A stretch of 64,000 bases of DNA. Origin: Erythrobacter sp. (GTDB lineage Bacteria > Pseudomonadota > Alphaproteobacteria > Sphingomonadales > Sphingomonadaceae). Positions 47,968 to 57,257 of the stretch are shown piece after piece. A model generated the notes under the pieces. That model searched no databases and had not been told where the DNA came from. It saw only the letters and a list, made by a program, of their open reading frames with translations. Numbering within the stretch: position 1 is the first letter of the stretch; each line of letters opens with the position of its first letter. Location: NCBI GenBank assembly GCA_019739335.1, contig CP073261.1:2408001-2472000 (forward strand), read 5' to 3'. The position numbers and the translations under genes are program-made.

Positions 47968-48552
47968 TCAGGCGGAACGCATCGCATCGATCTCGTCGAT
48001 CTGGCGCTGGAGCTGTCGTGCGCCCCACTTGTTGAGCGCGTAGATTGCCGCAAATACTCCCACCACGAAACCCATCGACATCAAGGCGTCCGCCGGGGGC
48101 ATTGCCCACCGGTTCAAGGGAGTGGAGAGGAGCGGCGCCGCCATCACCACGGCCATGCCGGGGATTAACGGCAACAGGTACCAGGTGAACACGCTGTCGA
48201 TAGCATCGCGCTGGCGCACCAGCTCGCGCCGCTGATAGTCGAGCAGCGAATACTGTCCGCCGTGTTCCATCGGTGTGAGCGGACTTGCGCGCCGGTGCAA
48301 TTGCCACATTACCACGCCCGTTCCTCCGATGATGAGCGCTGCGCCGATCCGCAAGGCGGGAAGCGGGACGAAAATCGCCATGGCGAGGAAGGCCACGATC
48401 ACGACGGCCCCGGCAATATATTCGATCCAGTTGCGCCAAACTATCTTGCGGCGAAACCGGTCGGCGCGGGCGCGCAGTTCTTCCAGCGAGGGGAGCGGGG
48501 CGGCAGGCGCTCCGGCCCGCCAGCTTTCGCGGGCGAATTCTTCAGGGGTCAT
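47968..48552 (-). CDS. Membrane protein coupled to an ECF sigma factor (putative anti-sigma)
   Basis: A 194-residue protein with a soluble N-terminal part (about 1-42, MTPEEFARESWRAGAP) and four hydrophobic segments (about 46-66, 70-88, 125-147 and 155-175), ending in a basic helix. Its ATG overlaps the stop of the upstream sigma-factor gene by four bases. Position and a cytoplasmic N-terminal helix before the membrane part are what one expects of an anti-sigma factor, but there is no zinc-binding HxxxCxxC motif and no recognised family. The role is inferred from context only. Confidence 0.7.
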   Translation of the reverse strand: MTPEEFARESWRAGAPAAPLPSLEELRARADRFRRKIVWRNWIEYIAGAVVIVAFLAMAIFVPLPALRIGAALIIGGTGVVMWQLHRRASPLTPMEHGGQYSLLDYQRRELVRQRDAIDSVFTWYLLPLIPGMAVVMAAPLLSTPLNRWAMPPADALMSMGFVVGVFAAIYALNKWGARQLQRQIDEIDAMRSA

Positions 48553-49103
48553 GCGTCGAACTCCTCGGTTTGGAATGCCTCTGCCAGCAGTGACTTGAGG
48601 CGGTGAATGCGGGTGGCGACCGCGCCCGCCGAAAGGCCGGTCACATCGCCGATTTCCTCGGCGGTCAGTTCTTCGAGATAGAGCAGCATCACTTGCCGGT
48701 CGGCGGGCTTCAGCCGGTGGATCGTGGCGAGCAGGCGCCGGGCAAGCTGGCTCTCGCTCGCTTCGCGCTCGATATCGTCGGGCGCGGCGAGCTGGTCGAT
48801 TTCCTCCAGTCCGCAACGCCCGGAGGCCGGACGAGCGCGCCGCGCGGCCTGGATGTGGCTTACCGCCACGTTGTGTGCGATCCGGTAGACCCAGCTGCGC
48901 AGCGAGCACTGGCCCTCGAAATAGGCGAAGCTGCGCCAGAGCGCGGCGTGGATATCCTGCACCAGATCGCGCGCCAGATCGGCATCCGCTTCATAGCCCC
49001 GCGCCAGCCGTTCTATGGCGGCGGCGTAAGTCCGGGCCGCTTCGCGATAGCGCACGTCCTGCGTTGTTGCGGTCGGTTCCAAACTGTTTTCCCCTCGTGC
49101 CAT
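48549..49103 (-). CDS. ECF-type RNA polymerase sigma factor
   Basis: A 184-residue sigma-70-family regulator. Region 2 contains DLVQDIHAALWRSFAYFEGQ and SLRSWVYRIAHNVAVSHIQ; region 4 contains LKPADRQVMLLYLEELTAEE followed by IGDVTGLSAGAVATRIHRLK, a helix-turn-helix for the -35 element. The start may be ATG 49103 or an in-frame TTG eight codons in with AGGGG upstream. It is coupled to the downstream membrane protein. No promoter motif for autoregulation was recognised. Confidence 0.9.
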   Translation of the reverse strand: MARGENSLEPTATTQDVRYREAARTYAAAIERLARGYEADADLARDLVQDIHAALWRSFAYFEGQCSLRSWVYRIAHNVAVSHIQAARRARPASGRCGLEEIDQLAAPDDIEREASESQLARRLLATIHRLKPADRQVMLLYLEELTAEEIGDVTGLSAGAVATRIHRLKSLLAEAFQTEEFDA

Positions 49104-49159
49104 GCAAAGGTAGTCGCTGCGGCGGGGGAAGTCTTACACGTCGGCGCGAATTATTTTTG

Positions 49160-49645
49160 TTAGTCTTCGGGGTAGGCGATCGCCAGCACTTCCCATTCCT
49201 TGGTCCCGCCCGGCAGCACAACAGTCCGCAAGTCCCCCACATTTGCCCCGCGCAAGGCCCGCGCAATCGGGCTGGACCAGCCGACCAGTCCCGCGCTGGC
49301 ATCTTGCTCCTTGTCGCCGACGATGGTCAGCACCCGCTCCGCATCGTCCTCATCCGCAATGGTCACGGTTGCGCCGAAGAACACCCGGCTCTTGTCCGGC
49401 TGGCGGCGCGGATCGACCACCTGGGCATGCTTCATCACCTTGGCGAGATAGGACAGTTCGCGATCGATTTCGCGCATTCGCTTGCGCCCGTAGAGGTAAT
49501 CGCCGTTCTCGCTGCGATCCCCGTTCCCCGCCGCCCAGCTGACGATCTCGACGATTGCGGGCCGCTCGGTGCCGAGCAGGTGGTCGTACCGCGCCTTCAA
49601 TGCGGCAAGGCCTGCGGGGGTGATGGGGGAGGTCTTGTCGGACAT
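49160..49645 (-). CDS. greB: Transcription elongation factor GreB
   Basis: Cleavage factor that rescues backtracked RNA polymerase. The 161-residue protein has the N-terminal coiled coil with its acidic tip (AGNGDRSENGDYLYGRKRMRE) and the C-terminal FKBP-like domain (VFFGATVTIADEDD, GWSSPIARALRGANVGD). The GDRSENGDYLYG pattern is the GreB rather than GreA form. It starts ITPAGLAALKARY as expected. Confidence 0.94.
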   Translation of the reverse strand: MSDKTSPITPAGLAALKARYDHLLGTERPAIVEIVSWAAGNGDRSENGDYLYGRKRMREIDRELSYLAKVMKHAQVVDPRRQPDKSRVFFGATVTIADEDDAERVLTIVGDKEQDASAGLVGWSSPIARALRGANVGDLRTVVLPGGTKEWEVLAIAYPED

Positions 49646-49660
49646 TCCCCGGCGGTTAGC

Positions 49661-50425
49661 CTAGCGCACGGCGCGGCGATAGAGGTGCCAGGTCGCGTGG
49701 CCGAGTACCGGCAATGTCACCAGCAAGCCCAGGAAGGCGGGGAGCATCGACACGAACAGGATTGCCGCAATCAGCACGCCCCAGCCAATCACCACGCCGG
49801 TATTCGCCCGCAACGTGGCAAGGCTGGCGATGATCGCGGTGATGAAGTCGACGTCGCGATCAACCAGCATCGGCAGGCTGATCACGGTGATCGCGTAGAA
49901 GAACAGGGCGACCAGTGAGCCAACCGCGCTGCCCACTGCCAGCATGGCGATGCCTGCCGGGCTCAGCAGCGCCGCCAGCGATTCCCCTCCCATGCCCGCA
50001 TCGGCCATGAAGATGGCAAAAATCCCGTGCGCCAGGATCACCCAGAAGCTGAAGCCGACGAACAGGATGCCGCCCATCAGCAGCAGTTGCTCGTCCCCGC
50101 GTCCGCGCAGAGCGCCGAGAACCGGCCTCCAGTGCAGCGGCAAGCCAGCCTCGCGTCGGCGGCTGACCTCGTAAAGACCGACGGCAGTGAAGGGGGCGAG
50201 GAGGGGAAAGCCCGCGATGGCCGCCATCCACCACATGAACGCCCCGCGGCTCTGCAAGGCTTGCACCAGTGCCATCCCGGCGATGACGTAGATCGCGGCG
50301 AAGAACAGCCCGAACAGCGGATGCGCGCGATAGTCCGCCCATCCGGCGGCGAGGGCTGCGCGAAGATCGGCAAAGGTCAGGTCCTCGGCTACCGCAAAGC
50401 GCACCGGAACAGCCTCTGTTTTCAT
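49661..50425 (-). CDS. DUF2189 membrane protein
   Basis: A 254-residue inner-membrane protein of the DUF2189 family with about six hydrophobic segments. The family N-terminus is visible as DLRAALAAGWADYRAHPLFG followed by FFAAIYVIAG; later GFPLLAPFTAVGLYEVSRRR and the RDVDFITAIIAS loop. Members are sometimes annotated as cytochrome oxidase subunit I-like, but no heme ligands are evident. GGAGG lies nine bases before the ATG. Function unknown. Confidence 0.85.
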   Translation of the reverse strand: MKTEAVPVRFAVAEDLTFADLRAALAAGWADYRAHPLFGLFFAAIYVIAGMALVQALQSRGAFMWWMAAIAGFPLLAPFTAVGLYEVSRRREAGLPLHWRPVLGALRGRGDEQLLLMGGILFVGFSFWVILAHGIFAIFMADAGMGGESLAALLSPAGIAMLAVGSAVGSLVALFFYAITVISLPMLVDRDVDFITAIIASLATLRANTGVVIGWGVLIAAILFVSMLPAFLGLLVTLPVLGHATWHLYRRAVR

Positions 50426-50514
50426 ACCCCATTCCTCCCCGCAGCATGGCTAGCCGGGGCGAACAGGCGCAACATTGACGGAGGTCAAGCATTGCTCTTT
50501 CTTGACGGACTACC

Positions 50515-52485
50515 TCACCTCAGGAAATCGCTGACATCCCGGCTCCGACCCATACTCGCGTTCTGCGGATAGAGCTGCTCATAGACCACCGCGTTTTCGA
50601 TCACCCGGTGGATGTAGTTCTTGGTCTCGAAGAAGCCGACTTCCTCGATCCAGCGCAGCCAGTCGACCGAGCCCGTTCGCGGATCGCCGTTTTCGCGCAG
50701 CCAGCGGTTCACGTTGCCCGGTCCGGCGTTGTAGGCGGCGATGGCGAGGGGGTAACTGCCGTCGTAATAGCTCACCAGCCGCTCGATATGGTTCGACCCC
50801 AGCCGCATCGCATATTCGGGATCGTCCATCAGCGCGCTGGCCGAGTACTGCACGCCCGCGCGTCGCGCCTCTTCCTGCGCGGTGGCGGGCATGAACTGCA
50901 TCAAGCCGCGTGCGCCCGCATGGCTGATCGCGTTCAGCGCGAACTGGCTTTCCTGCCGCGCGATCGAGTGGACCAGCGTCCAGTTGGCTCCCGGCGGGGT
51001 TTGCAGCGTGGGGAAGCCGATGCGGGTGAAGCCGTGGTGGCCGTCTGCTGCCGCAGCATCGGCGAGGTTCACCGCCAGATCGCGCCGCCCGATTTCGCGC
51101 GCAAGGTCAGCCACCAGCACGTGTTCGCCCACGGTCTCGGCCTGATCGGCAATCGCGCGGTAGAAGCGGATGCCGGTGGACCACGGCGCATCGCGCGCGA
51201 CTTCGGCAGTGGCGCGGGTGATCGGCTTGGCAAGGAAGGCCTGCCGTTCTTCCGGAGTAGGCTCTCCCGCAGGCGCTTCGGCATAGGCGGGAATTTCGCG
51301 GCCCAGCCGTTCGAGCGCCATCAGGCCGTAGAACCGGTCGGTATATTGCGCCGCCATTTCGTAGAGGCGGTTAGCCTCGGCGGTCATGCCTGCTTGCCGG
51401 TAGGCTTCGCCCGCCCAGAAAAAGCCTTTGGAGCGGGTCTGGCTGGTGCGTGCCGCGGCACCGTACTGATAGAACAGCGGCGCGGCAGTGGCCCCGTCGC
51501 CCTGGTGCCAGAGTGCGTTGGTCCCGCCCAGCCACATCAGCGAGGTGTAATCGTCGCGCAGCCTGTAGGCCATGCCGGAGATATCCTCGCCCGGCGCGAA
51601 GGCTTCCTGCGCGCGGGCGGCAATGCGTACCGAATCGGCGCGTCCTGCCTCGCGCGCAACGGCGAGCAGCTCGGTGATCCACAGCGTGCGGTCGAAGGGC
51701 AGGGCGGCGAGTGGCGGCCCGTCCACGATCATCCGCACCGCTTCCCCCGCACGACCTTCCTGCCGCAATTCGCGGCTGCGGTTGTAGAGATAGCCGGGAT
51801 CGCTGCGCGCAAAGGCGACATCGGTCGCCCCGTCGCCGCCCTGCAAAATGGCGAGCCGCGCGGCGAACAGGCGGCGGCTGTCGGGCGAGACGCGGTCGAG
51901 CTGGCGCACGGCGGAATCGGGATCGCGCTGCCACAGCAGGGCATCCATCCGGTGGTCGTTATCATCCTGCGTGAACTGGTTGCCGAACATCGAATAGATC
52001 GCCGCTTCGGCGGTCGGACTCATTTCCCCACCGCGCCATGCCTCAAGCGCCCAGCGTTGCGCAGCTGCCTGATCCTGCCCGCTTAGCGCGAGGGCATAAT
52101 GCGCACGGGCGTGATTGGTGACCGGATCGCGCCCGGCAAAGAAGCCGGTCAGCGTCTGCGGATCGGTGAATTCGCTGCGTAATCGATGTTCGGCAGCGGC
52201 GCGCAATGCCAGTTCTTCCGGGAAGCCGGGATTGGCGCTCAGGAAACGCGCGTATTCAGCGAAAGAAATCTGCGGATCGGGATCACCGCCCGAACGGCGG
52301 CGGCTGTCTTCCCACAATCGTTCCCAGCGGGCGATCTCTCCCGCCATCGGCCCCGGCTGCTGGGCGACCAGACTGGCACGGTTGCGGTCCCACTCTCCCG
52401 CATCCTGTGCGAGCACAGTGGCGGGAGCAGAGATGGCGGTGGCGGCGAGAAGCGCGTAAAGGGAATGTCGAACCATGCTGGACAT
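50515..52485 (-). CDS. Soluble lytic murein transglycosylase (Slt-type)
   Basis: Periplasmic peptidoglycan lytic transglycosylase, 656 residues. The signal peptide (from MSSMVRHSLYALL, cleavage near TVLAQ) is followed by a long helical superhelix (about 30-470) and a C-terminal SLT domain with the catalytic glutamate in SIARQESQFALNAIS, GARGLMQFMP, AAYNAGPGNVNRWL and FFETKNYIHRVIEN. The ATG at 52485 gives a clean signal peptide; an upstream frame to 52554 runs into the dapA start region. It is divergent from dapA. Confidence 0.92.
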   Translation of the reverse strand: MSSMVRHSLYALLAATAISAPATVLAQDAGEWDRNRASLVAQQPGPMAGEIARWERLWEDSRRRSGGDPDPQISFAEYARFLSANPGFPEELALRAAAEHRLRSEFTDPQTLTGFFAGRDPVTNHARAHYALALSGQDQAAAQRWALEAWRGGEMSPTAEAAIYSMFGNQFTQDDNDHRMDALLWQRDPDSAVRQLDRVSPDSRRLFAARLAILQGGDGATDVAFARSDPGYLYNRSRELRQEGRAGEAVRMIVDGPPLAALPFDRTLWITELLAVAREAGRADSVRIAARAQEAFAPGEDISGMAYRLRDDYTSLMWLGGTNALWHQGDGATAAPLFYQYGAAARTSQTRSKGFFWAGEAYRQAGMTAEANRLYEMAAQYTDRFYGLMALERLGREIPAYAEAPAGEPTPEERQAFLAKPITRATAEVARDAPWSTGIRFYRAIADQAETVGEHVLVADLAREIGRRDLAVNLADAAAADGHHGFTRIGFPTLQTPPGANWTLVHSIARQESQFALNAISHAGARGLMQFMPATAQEEARRAGVQYSASALMDDPEYAMRLGSNHIERLVSYYDGSYPLAIAAYNAGPGNVNRWLRENGDPRTGSVDWLRWIEEVGFFETKNYIHRVIENAVVYEQLYPQNASMGRSRDVSDFLR

Positions 52486-52552
52486 ACTGCTTGGCCTCTC
52501 CTTATCAGGCCATGAATAGATCAATTTTTGCAAAGCCGGGAGCGGCCATACC

Positions 52553-53434
52553 ATGTTTTCAGGATCGATACCCGCGCTGGCAACCCCCTTCAGGGACGGA
52601 GCGTTCGACGAATCGGCCTATCGGAAATTTATCGACTGGCAGATCGAAAGCGGCTCCTCCGGGCTGGTGCCATGCGGGACAACCGGCGAAAGCGCGACGC
52701 TCGATAATGACGAGCATCACCTCATCATCAAGACCTGTGCCGAGCAGGCGGCGGGGCGGGTGCCGGTGATTGCCGGGGCCGGCAGCAACGATACGCAGAC
52801 CGCGCTGTGGCACATCAAGGAAGCGCAGATCGCCGGGGCCGACGCGCTGCTGCTGGTCGCGCCCTATTACAATCGCCCGAGCCAGGCGGGGCTGCTGGCG
52901 CATTTCAGCTACCTGGCCGAGCGTGCCGACCTGCCGATCGTGCTCTACAACGTGCCGGGGCGCACGGTGACCGATATCCAGCCCGATACGGTGGTGGAAC
53001 TGGCGCGGCGCTTTCCCGGCAAGATCGTGGCGCTGAAGGATGCCAGCGGCGATCTGCAGCGCGTGGTCCAGCATCGGATGGGTGCGGGGCCAGAATTCTG
53101 CCAGCTTTCGGGCGACGATCCGCTGGTGCTGGCGGGCTATGCCCTGGGGCAGGTGGGCTGCATTTCGGTAACCGCCAATGTCGCGCCGAAGCTGTGCGCA
53201 GATTTCCACGCTGCGGCGGCTTCGGGGAACTACGCGACCGCGCGCGAACTCAACGAAAAGCTTTATCCGCTGCACAAGGCAATGTTTGCCGACGCCTCCC
53301 CCGCACCCGCCAAATACGCTCTGGGCAAGCTGTTCGACTGGTTCTCCCCCGAAGTTCGGCTGCCGATTATCGAGTGTTCGGATGCGGCGAAAGCGGCGGT
53401 GGACGCGGCGATGGAGATTGCTGGACTTGTATAA
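52553..53434 (+). CDS. dapA: 4-hydroxy-tetrahydrodipicolinate synthase
   Basis: Condenses pyruvate and aspartate semialdehyde in lysine/diaminopimelate synthesis. The 293-residue TIM barrel has GTTGES (42-47), Tyr132 in VLYNVPGRT and the Schiff-base Lys162 in VALKDASGD. The first residues MFSGSIPALATPF are standard. A palindromic repeat follows four bases after the stop. In this clade dapA and smpB commonly lie close together, which holds here with three inserted genes. Confidence 0.96.
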   Translation: MFSGSIPALATPFRDGAFDESAYRKFIDWQIESGSSGLVPCGTTGESATLDNDEHHLIIKTCAEQAAGRVPVIAGAGSNDTQTALWHIKEAQIAGADALLLVAPYYNRPSQAGLLAHFSYLAERADLPIVLYNVPGRTVTDIQPDTVVELARRFPGKIVALKDASGDLQRVVQHRMGAGPEFCQLSGDDPLVLAGYALGQVGCISVTANVAPKLCADFHAAAASGNYATARELNEKLYPLHKAMFADASPAPAKYALGKLFDWFSPEVRLPIIECSDAAKAAVDAAMEIAGLV

Positions 53435-53438
53435 GCCT

Positions 53439-53548
53439 CGTCATTGCGAGGAGCGAAGCGACGCGGCAATCCATCTCCCGTCGTTGCCTGCGATCGAAAC
53501 GTTGGGAGATGGATTGCCGCGTCGCCCTACGGGCTCCTCGCAATGACG
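53439..53548. repeat. Large palindromic repeat between dapA and the DUF885 gene
   Basis: A 110-base element with outer arms CGTCATTGCGAGGAGC (53439-53454) and GCTCCTCGCAATGACG (53533-53548) and inner arms GCGGCAATCCATCTCCC / GGGAGATGGATTGCCGC. This ends-inward palindrome is a repeat type seen in many bacterial genomes. Open frames run through it on both strands, which can mislead start calling of the next gene. Confidence 0.92.
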
Positions 53549-53566
53549 AAGTCAGGGAAATACTGT

Positions 53567-54865
53567 ATGAAAAACCTCCTCCTCGCCCCCGTCGCCCTCG
53601 CGCTCGCATCCTGCTCGACGATGAACGTCCCGCCGCCCGCGCTCGACGAGCTTGCGCGGCAGTATCTCGCCGTGCAGCTTGCCATCGGGGAAAAGGACCC
53701 GGGCTATGTCGATGCCTATTACGGGCCGGAGGAATTGGCCAGTGCCGCCGCCGCGCAGGATGCCGAGACCACGCTGCCGATCCTGCAGGCCCGCGTGCTG
53801 GCGCTCGATACCACGCTGGGTTCGCTGCGGGTAGCGCCGGGCAGTGCCGAGGCCGAGAGGGTGCGTTACCTGCGCGCCATGCTGGGCAGCGCCAAGGTCC
53901 GGCTGCGGATGCTGCGCGGGGAGGAAATCCCGTTTCAGGACGAGGCCGAGGGCCTGTTCGGCGTCCGGCCCGAACTGATCGACCTGACCACGCTCGATCC
54001 GGTGCTTGCCGAGATCGACCGACTTGTCCCCGGCCCAGAAGGAGAGAACGTCCCGCTTCATGAGAGGGTCAATGCCTTCCAGGATCGCTTCATCATCCCG
54101 AACGATCGACTGCGTAGCGTTATCGACGCCGCCGTGGCCGAATGCCGCGCCCGTACCCTGCCGCATATCCCGCTGCCTGCAAGCGAGAGTTTCGAGCTCA
54201 GCCTTGTCACCGACAAGCCGTGGGGCGGGTTCAACTATTACCAGGGCGATTATCACTCGGTGATCGAGATCAACACCGATCTGCCCACCCGGCTCGACCG
54301 CGCGGTGGATGTCGGCTGCCACGAGGCCTACCCCGGCCACCACGTCTATTCCACACTGATCGAGCGGGACCGGGTGAATGCGCTCGGCCAGATCGAATAT
54401 ACCCTGCTGCCGCTCTATTCGCCGCGCGCGATCATATCCGAAGGCAGCGCCGAATACGGGGTGGAACTGGCCTTTCCCGGCGACAGCCAGCTCGAATACG
54501 AGCGAGACGTTCTCGCGCCAATGGCGGGAATCGATGTGAGCCAGTTGCAGGCCTACTACGACCTGCGCGAAGCGACCGACAGGCTTTCCGGCGCCTATTA
54601 CACCATCGCCGCGGGCTATCTCGACGGCACGATGACCCGCGAGCAGGCGATCGAAGCCTCGATGCGATACCGCCTGATGAGCCGCGAACGTGCAGTCCAG
54701 TCGCTGCGGTTCATGGATACCTACCGCAGCTACGTGATCAACTACGGGCTGGGGCAGGAGATCGTCGGCAACGCGGTGGAAGCGGGCGGGGCGGACATGG
54801 CGAAGCGGTGGGAGCGGTTCATCGGAATCCTGAACACGCCGACGCTGCCGGAGGATTTGCGGTAG
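53567..54865 (+). CDS. DUF885 metallopeptidase-like lipoprotein
   Basis: A 432-residue lipoprotein (signal MKNLLLAPVALALASC, Cys16) with a DUF885-type zinc-peptidase fold. The zinc motif is HEAYPGH (252-258), with a second glutamate in IISEGSAEYG. DUF885 proteins are related to M32-like carboxypeptidases, but substrates are unknown. The ATG at 53567 follows the palindromic repeat and has AGGGAAA upstream; a longer frame would translate the repeat itself and is rejected. Confidence 0.87.
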   Translation: MKNLLLAPVALALASCSTMNVPPPALDELARQYLAVQLAIGEKDPGYVDAYYGPEELASAAAAQDAETTLPILQARVLALDTTLGSLRVAPGSAEAERVRYLRAMLGSAKVRLRMLRGEEIPFQDEAEGLFGVRPELIDLTTLDPVLAEIDRLVPGPEGENVPLHERVNAFQDRFIIPNDRLRSVIDAAVAECRARTLPHIPLPASESFELSLVTDKPWGGFNYYQGDYHSVIEINTDLPTRLDRAVDVGCHEAYPGHHVYSTLIERDRVNALGQIEYTLLPLYSPRAIISEGSAEYGVELAFPGDSQLEYERDVLAPMAGIDVSQLQAYYDLREATDRLSGAYYTIAAGYLDGTMTREQAIEASMRYRLMSRERAVQSLRFMDTYRSYVINYGLGQEIVGNAVEAGGADMAKRWERFIGILNTPTLPEDLR

Positions 54866-54892
54866 TGAGTCTTGCATGGCAACTCACCACTT

Positions 54893-54919
54893 CCGCTCAT
54901 GCTGAGCCTGTCGAAGCAT
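54893..54919. repeat. Partial dispersed repeat
   Basis: CCGCTCATGCTGAGCCTGTC followed by GAAGCAT, one half of a dispersed repeat often seen in sphingomonad genomes. It lies just after the DUF885 gene. The remaining 54866-54997 bases show no gene. Confidence 0.45.
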
Positions 54920-54997
54920 AGCCGCCACGATTGACTAAGCTTTGCCTGTCGTGACGCCTCACCCGGTATGTGAAGCAAAGTCGCGGTGGAGTTACAC

Positions 54998-55360
54998 TCA
55001 GCAATTGAGCGTAACGTTCACCATTTCCCCATTCTGAGCCACGAAGCGATATGCATATCGCCAACCGCGTTCGTGGAATGTGGCCATTGTAGGATCGGAC
55101 AGGTTGCATATGCCCGACCGGGCATTGGCCACGAAATTCTGGTGAAGCGAAGTGAAGTCGTTTCCGCTTGAGGCAATGTGGATCGTGACGGCAATGCGCT
55201 TGTTGGGGCAATCGACGCTGGGGCGAGGGATGAAAAAAGGCGCCGAGTTCTGGTCGGCAAGCTGCCCGATATTGCGCTGGAACACCTCGCAGAACTGCGC
55301 GTCATTCATCACGGCAAGCGCATTGAAGGACTGGGCGAGTAACAAGGCTGACAATAGCAT
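54998..55360 (-). CDS. Secreted small protein of unknown function
   Basis: A 120-residue protein with a signal peptide (about 1-17, LLLAQSFNALA) and a compact mature part with four cysteines (FCEVF, VDCPN, GICNL and the C-terminal NC), likely two disulfides. The AGGGG site about ten bases before the ATG and clean composition support a real gene. No family is recognised. It is opposite in strand to both neighbours and somewhat less GC-rich than they are. Confidence 0.65.
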   Translation of the reverse strand: MLLSALLLAQSFNALAVMNDAQFCEVFQRNIGQLADQNSAPFFIPRPSVDCPNKRIAVTIHIASSGNDFTSLHQNFVANARSGICNLSDPTMATFHERGWRYAYRFVAQNGEMVNVTLNC

Positions 55361-55588
55361 TGAAGATTTTCCCCTAAAACAAGTCCGGAAGTTGCGGCAT
55401 TATGAATGCTGTAGAGCCCTGCTGCTCAAGGGGAAAGTAGAGTGTGAGCGGGCGGTGCGGATATGGCTACTTGGGGCATCAGCCTATGGCGATCTTGACC
55501 ACTCCACCTCTGCCGGATGATTTGAACTAGCACCCGAAGCGGTGAGGACGTAGAGCAATCCAAAGCAGGGGCGCTGGATTACAGGAGT

Positions 55589-56020
55589 TTGATCATTCTC
55601 ACCCCCCGCCTCATCGCCCTGCCGCTCATCGCGCTGCTCGCTTCCTGCGGCATTCCGCAGACCATCACCCCGCGCATTGCACCCGCTTCGGTGGCCTTTG
55701 CCGAGGCACAGCGGGTGGAAGTGGTGCTCGACTCTTTCGCCTTCGAACCGCGCACGATCTCGCTGGCGGCGGATAGGCCGGTGGTGCTGGTGCTGGTGAA
55801 CAACGCGAGCGGCGGGCACAATTTCTCTGCACCCGGCTTCTTTGCGGCGGCGCAGATCGCGGCGAGCGATGCAGCGGTGATTACCGATGGCGAGGTGGAG
55901 GTTGCCCCGGGGGGCAGGGTGGAACTGCGGCTGATCCCGGCGGCGGGCGGCTACGATCTCGATTGCACCCATCTTGGCCATTCGGTGCTCGGCATGTCGG
56001 GCTCCATCGTGGTGCGCTGA
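55589..56020 (+). CDS. Cupredoxin-domain lipoprotein
   Basis: A 143-residue predicted blue-copper lipoprotein. The signal ends in a lipobox (LIALLASC). The cupredoxin fold starts at [17 protein letters not shown], with the ligands His in [11 protein letters not shown] and the pattern Cys-x4-His-x4-Met in [11 protein letters not shown], complete for a type 1 copper site. It may carry electrons or handle copper in the periplasm. The start is uncertain: a TTG at 55589 with AGGAG only one base upstream, so an alternative non-ATG start cannot be excluded. smpB follows 56 bases later. Confidence 0.8.
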   Translation: MIILTPRLIALPLIALLASCGIPQTITPRIAPASVAFAEAQRVEVVLDSFAFEPRTISLAADRPVVLVLVNNASGGHNFSAPGFFAAAQIAASDAAVITDGEVEVAPGGRVELRLIPAAGGYDLDCTHLGHSVLGMSGSIVVR

Positions 56021-56076
56021 CGGCTCGCGCGCGGCGGGGTTTGCACAACGCCTGCGAGCGCCTACATGGCCCCGCT

Positions 56077-56559
56077 ATGGCCCGCCCCAAACCGCCCGTG
56101 TTCGACAAGCAGAAGATCGTTGCCGAAAACCGCCGCGCGCGGTTCGATTACTTTATCGAGGATGTGTTCGAGGCGGGGCTGGCCTTGCAGGGCACCGAAG
56201 TGAAGGCGCTGCGCGGCGGCGAGGGTACGATTGCCGAAAGCTATGCCGAAGTGCGCGACGGGCAGGTCTGGCTGATCAACGCCAACATTCCCGAATACAG
56301 CCACGGCAACCGCGAGAACCACGAACCCAAGCGCCCGCGCAAGCTGCTGCTCAGCGAACGCGAAATCAACAAGATGTTCGGCGCGGTGGAGCGCAAGGGA
56401 ATGACGTTGGTGCCCCTGAGCGTCTATTTCAATGGTAAGGGTCGGGCCAAGGTGGAACTGGCGCTGGCCAAGGGCAAGCAGGCGCACGACAAGCGCGAGA
56501 CGATCAAGGACCGCGACTGGAAGCGCGACAAGGCGCGGATCATGCGCGAAAAGGCCTGA
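56077..56559 (+). CDS. smpB: SsrA-binding protein
   Basis: tmRNA-binding protein for trans-translation rescue of stalled ribosomes. The 160-residue product has [56 protein letters not shown] and the basic C-terminal tail [16 protein letters not shown], all typical. tmRNA itself is not in the window. Confidence 0.97.
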   Translation: MARPKPPVFDKQKIVAENRRARFDYFIEDVFEAGLALQGTEVKALRGGEGTIAESYAEVRDGQVWLINANIPEYSHGNRENHEPKRPRKLLLSEREINKMFGAVERKGMTLVPLSVYFNGKGRAKVELALAKGKQAHDKRETIKDRDWKRDKARIMREKA

Positions 56560-56690
56560 TCCGGTCTTTTTCGGGCGCTGTCGCAAATCTACGCGCGCCG
56601 TTAAGCTGACATTGTTATCCTCTCGTCTATCCCCACCTTGGATTGGGTTCCGAAAGGTGTAAGGCGCTCAGGCGGATTTTTGGCGATTTT

Positions 56691-57257
56691 ATGGTTAGCA
56701 AGGCGATCAGATGGCTTTCGGCGAAGGTGCCGAAAATGCCGGAGCGTTCCGATATGGAGCGCAACAAATACCTTGCGCCCATTGCCCACCGCTTCGGGCG
56801 ATCGGAATTGTGGCGGTTTACCCGCCGTTCGGTTCCGCGCGGCGTGGCGCTGGGGCTGTTTGCCGGTTTCATCATTCCGCTGGGGCAGATTTTCCTTGCC
56901 GCCTTCCTTGCACTTCCGGCGCGGGCGAATGTGCCAGTGGCGGCGCTGATTACCTTTGTCACCAATCCGTTCACCGTGCCGTTCTGGCTGGTGGTGGCAA
57001 ACAAGGTCGGGCGGTTTACGCTGAAAGTCGATCCGCAGACCTTCGGCAATGCCAAGGCAGCGCTTGAGCAGAGTCCGTGGGTCGATTTCGGCTGGTGGCT
57101 GCAAACCGCCGGGGTCACTGCCTTCGGGTTTATTGTACTCTCGGTAGTTACGGCAGCGGTCGGCTATCTGGTCTCAAGCGTCCTGTGGAGGGTCGTGGTC
57201 GCGCGTAGATGGACCAGGCGACCTGCGCGACGCAGGCTGGTACAGCCCGCCGAATGA
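56691..57257 (+). CDS. DUF2062 membrane protein
   Basis: A 188-residue inner-membrane protein of the DUF2062 family: PRGVALGLFAGFIIPLGQIF, ANVPVAALITFVTNPFTVPF and two later hydrophobic segments (about 130-160). Function is unknown. Its TGA overlaps the cckA ATG by four bases, so the two are translationally coupled. The ATG at 56691 begins the predicted cytoplasmic N-terminus; a frame from 56643 adds little. Confidence 0.9.
   Translation: MVSKAIRWLSAKVPKMPERSDMERNKYLAPIAHRFGRSELWRFTRRSVPRGVALGLFAGFIIPLGQIFLAAFLALPARANVPVAALITFVTNPFTVPFWLVVANKVGRFTLKVDPQTFGNAKAALEQSPWVDFGWWLQTAGVTAFGFIVLSVVTAAVGYLVSSVLWRVVVARRWTRRPARRRLVQPAE

Noticed and set aside
53444..53566. N-terminal extension of the DUF885 protein through the palindromic repeat
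   Set aside because: The extra residues are a translation of the repeat; the ATG at 53567 gives an intact lipoprotein signal and has its own ribosome site.
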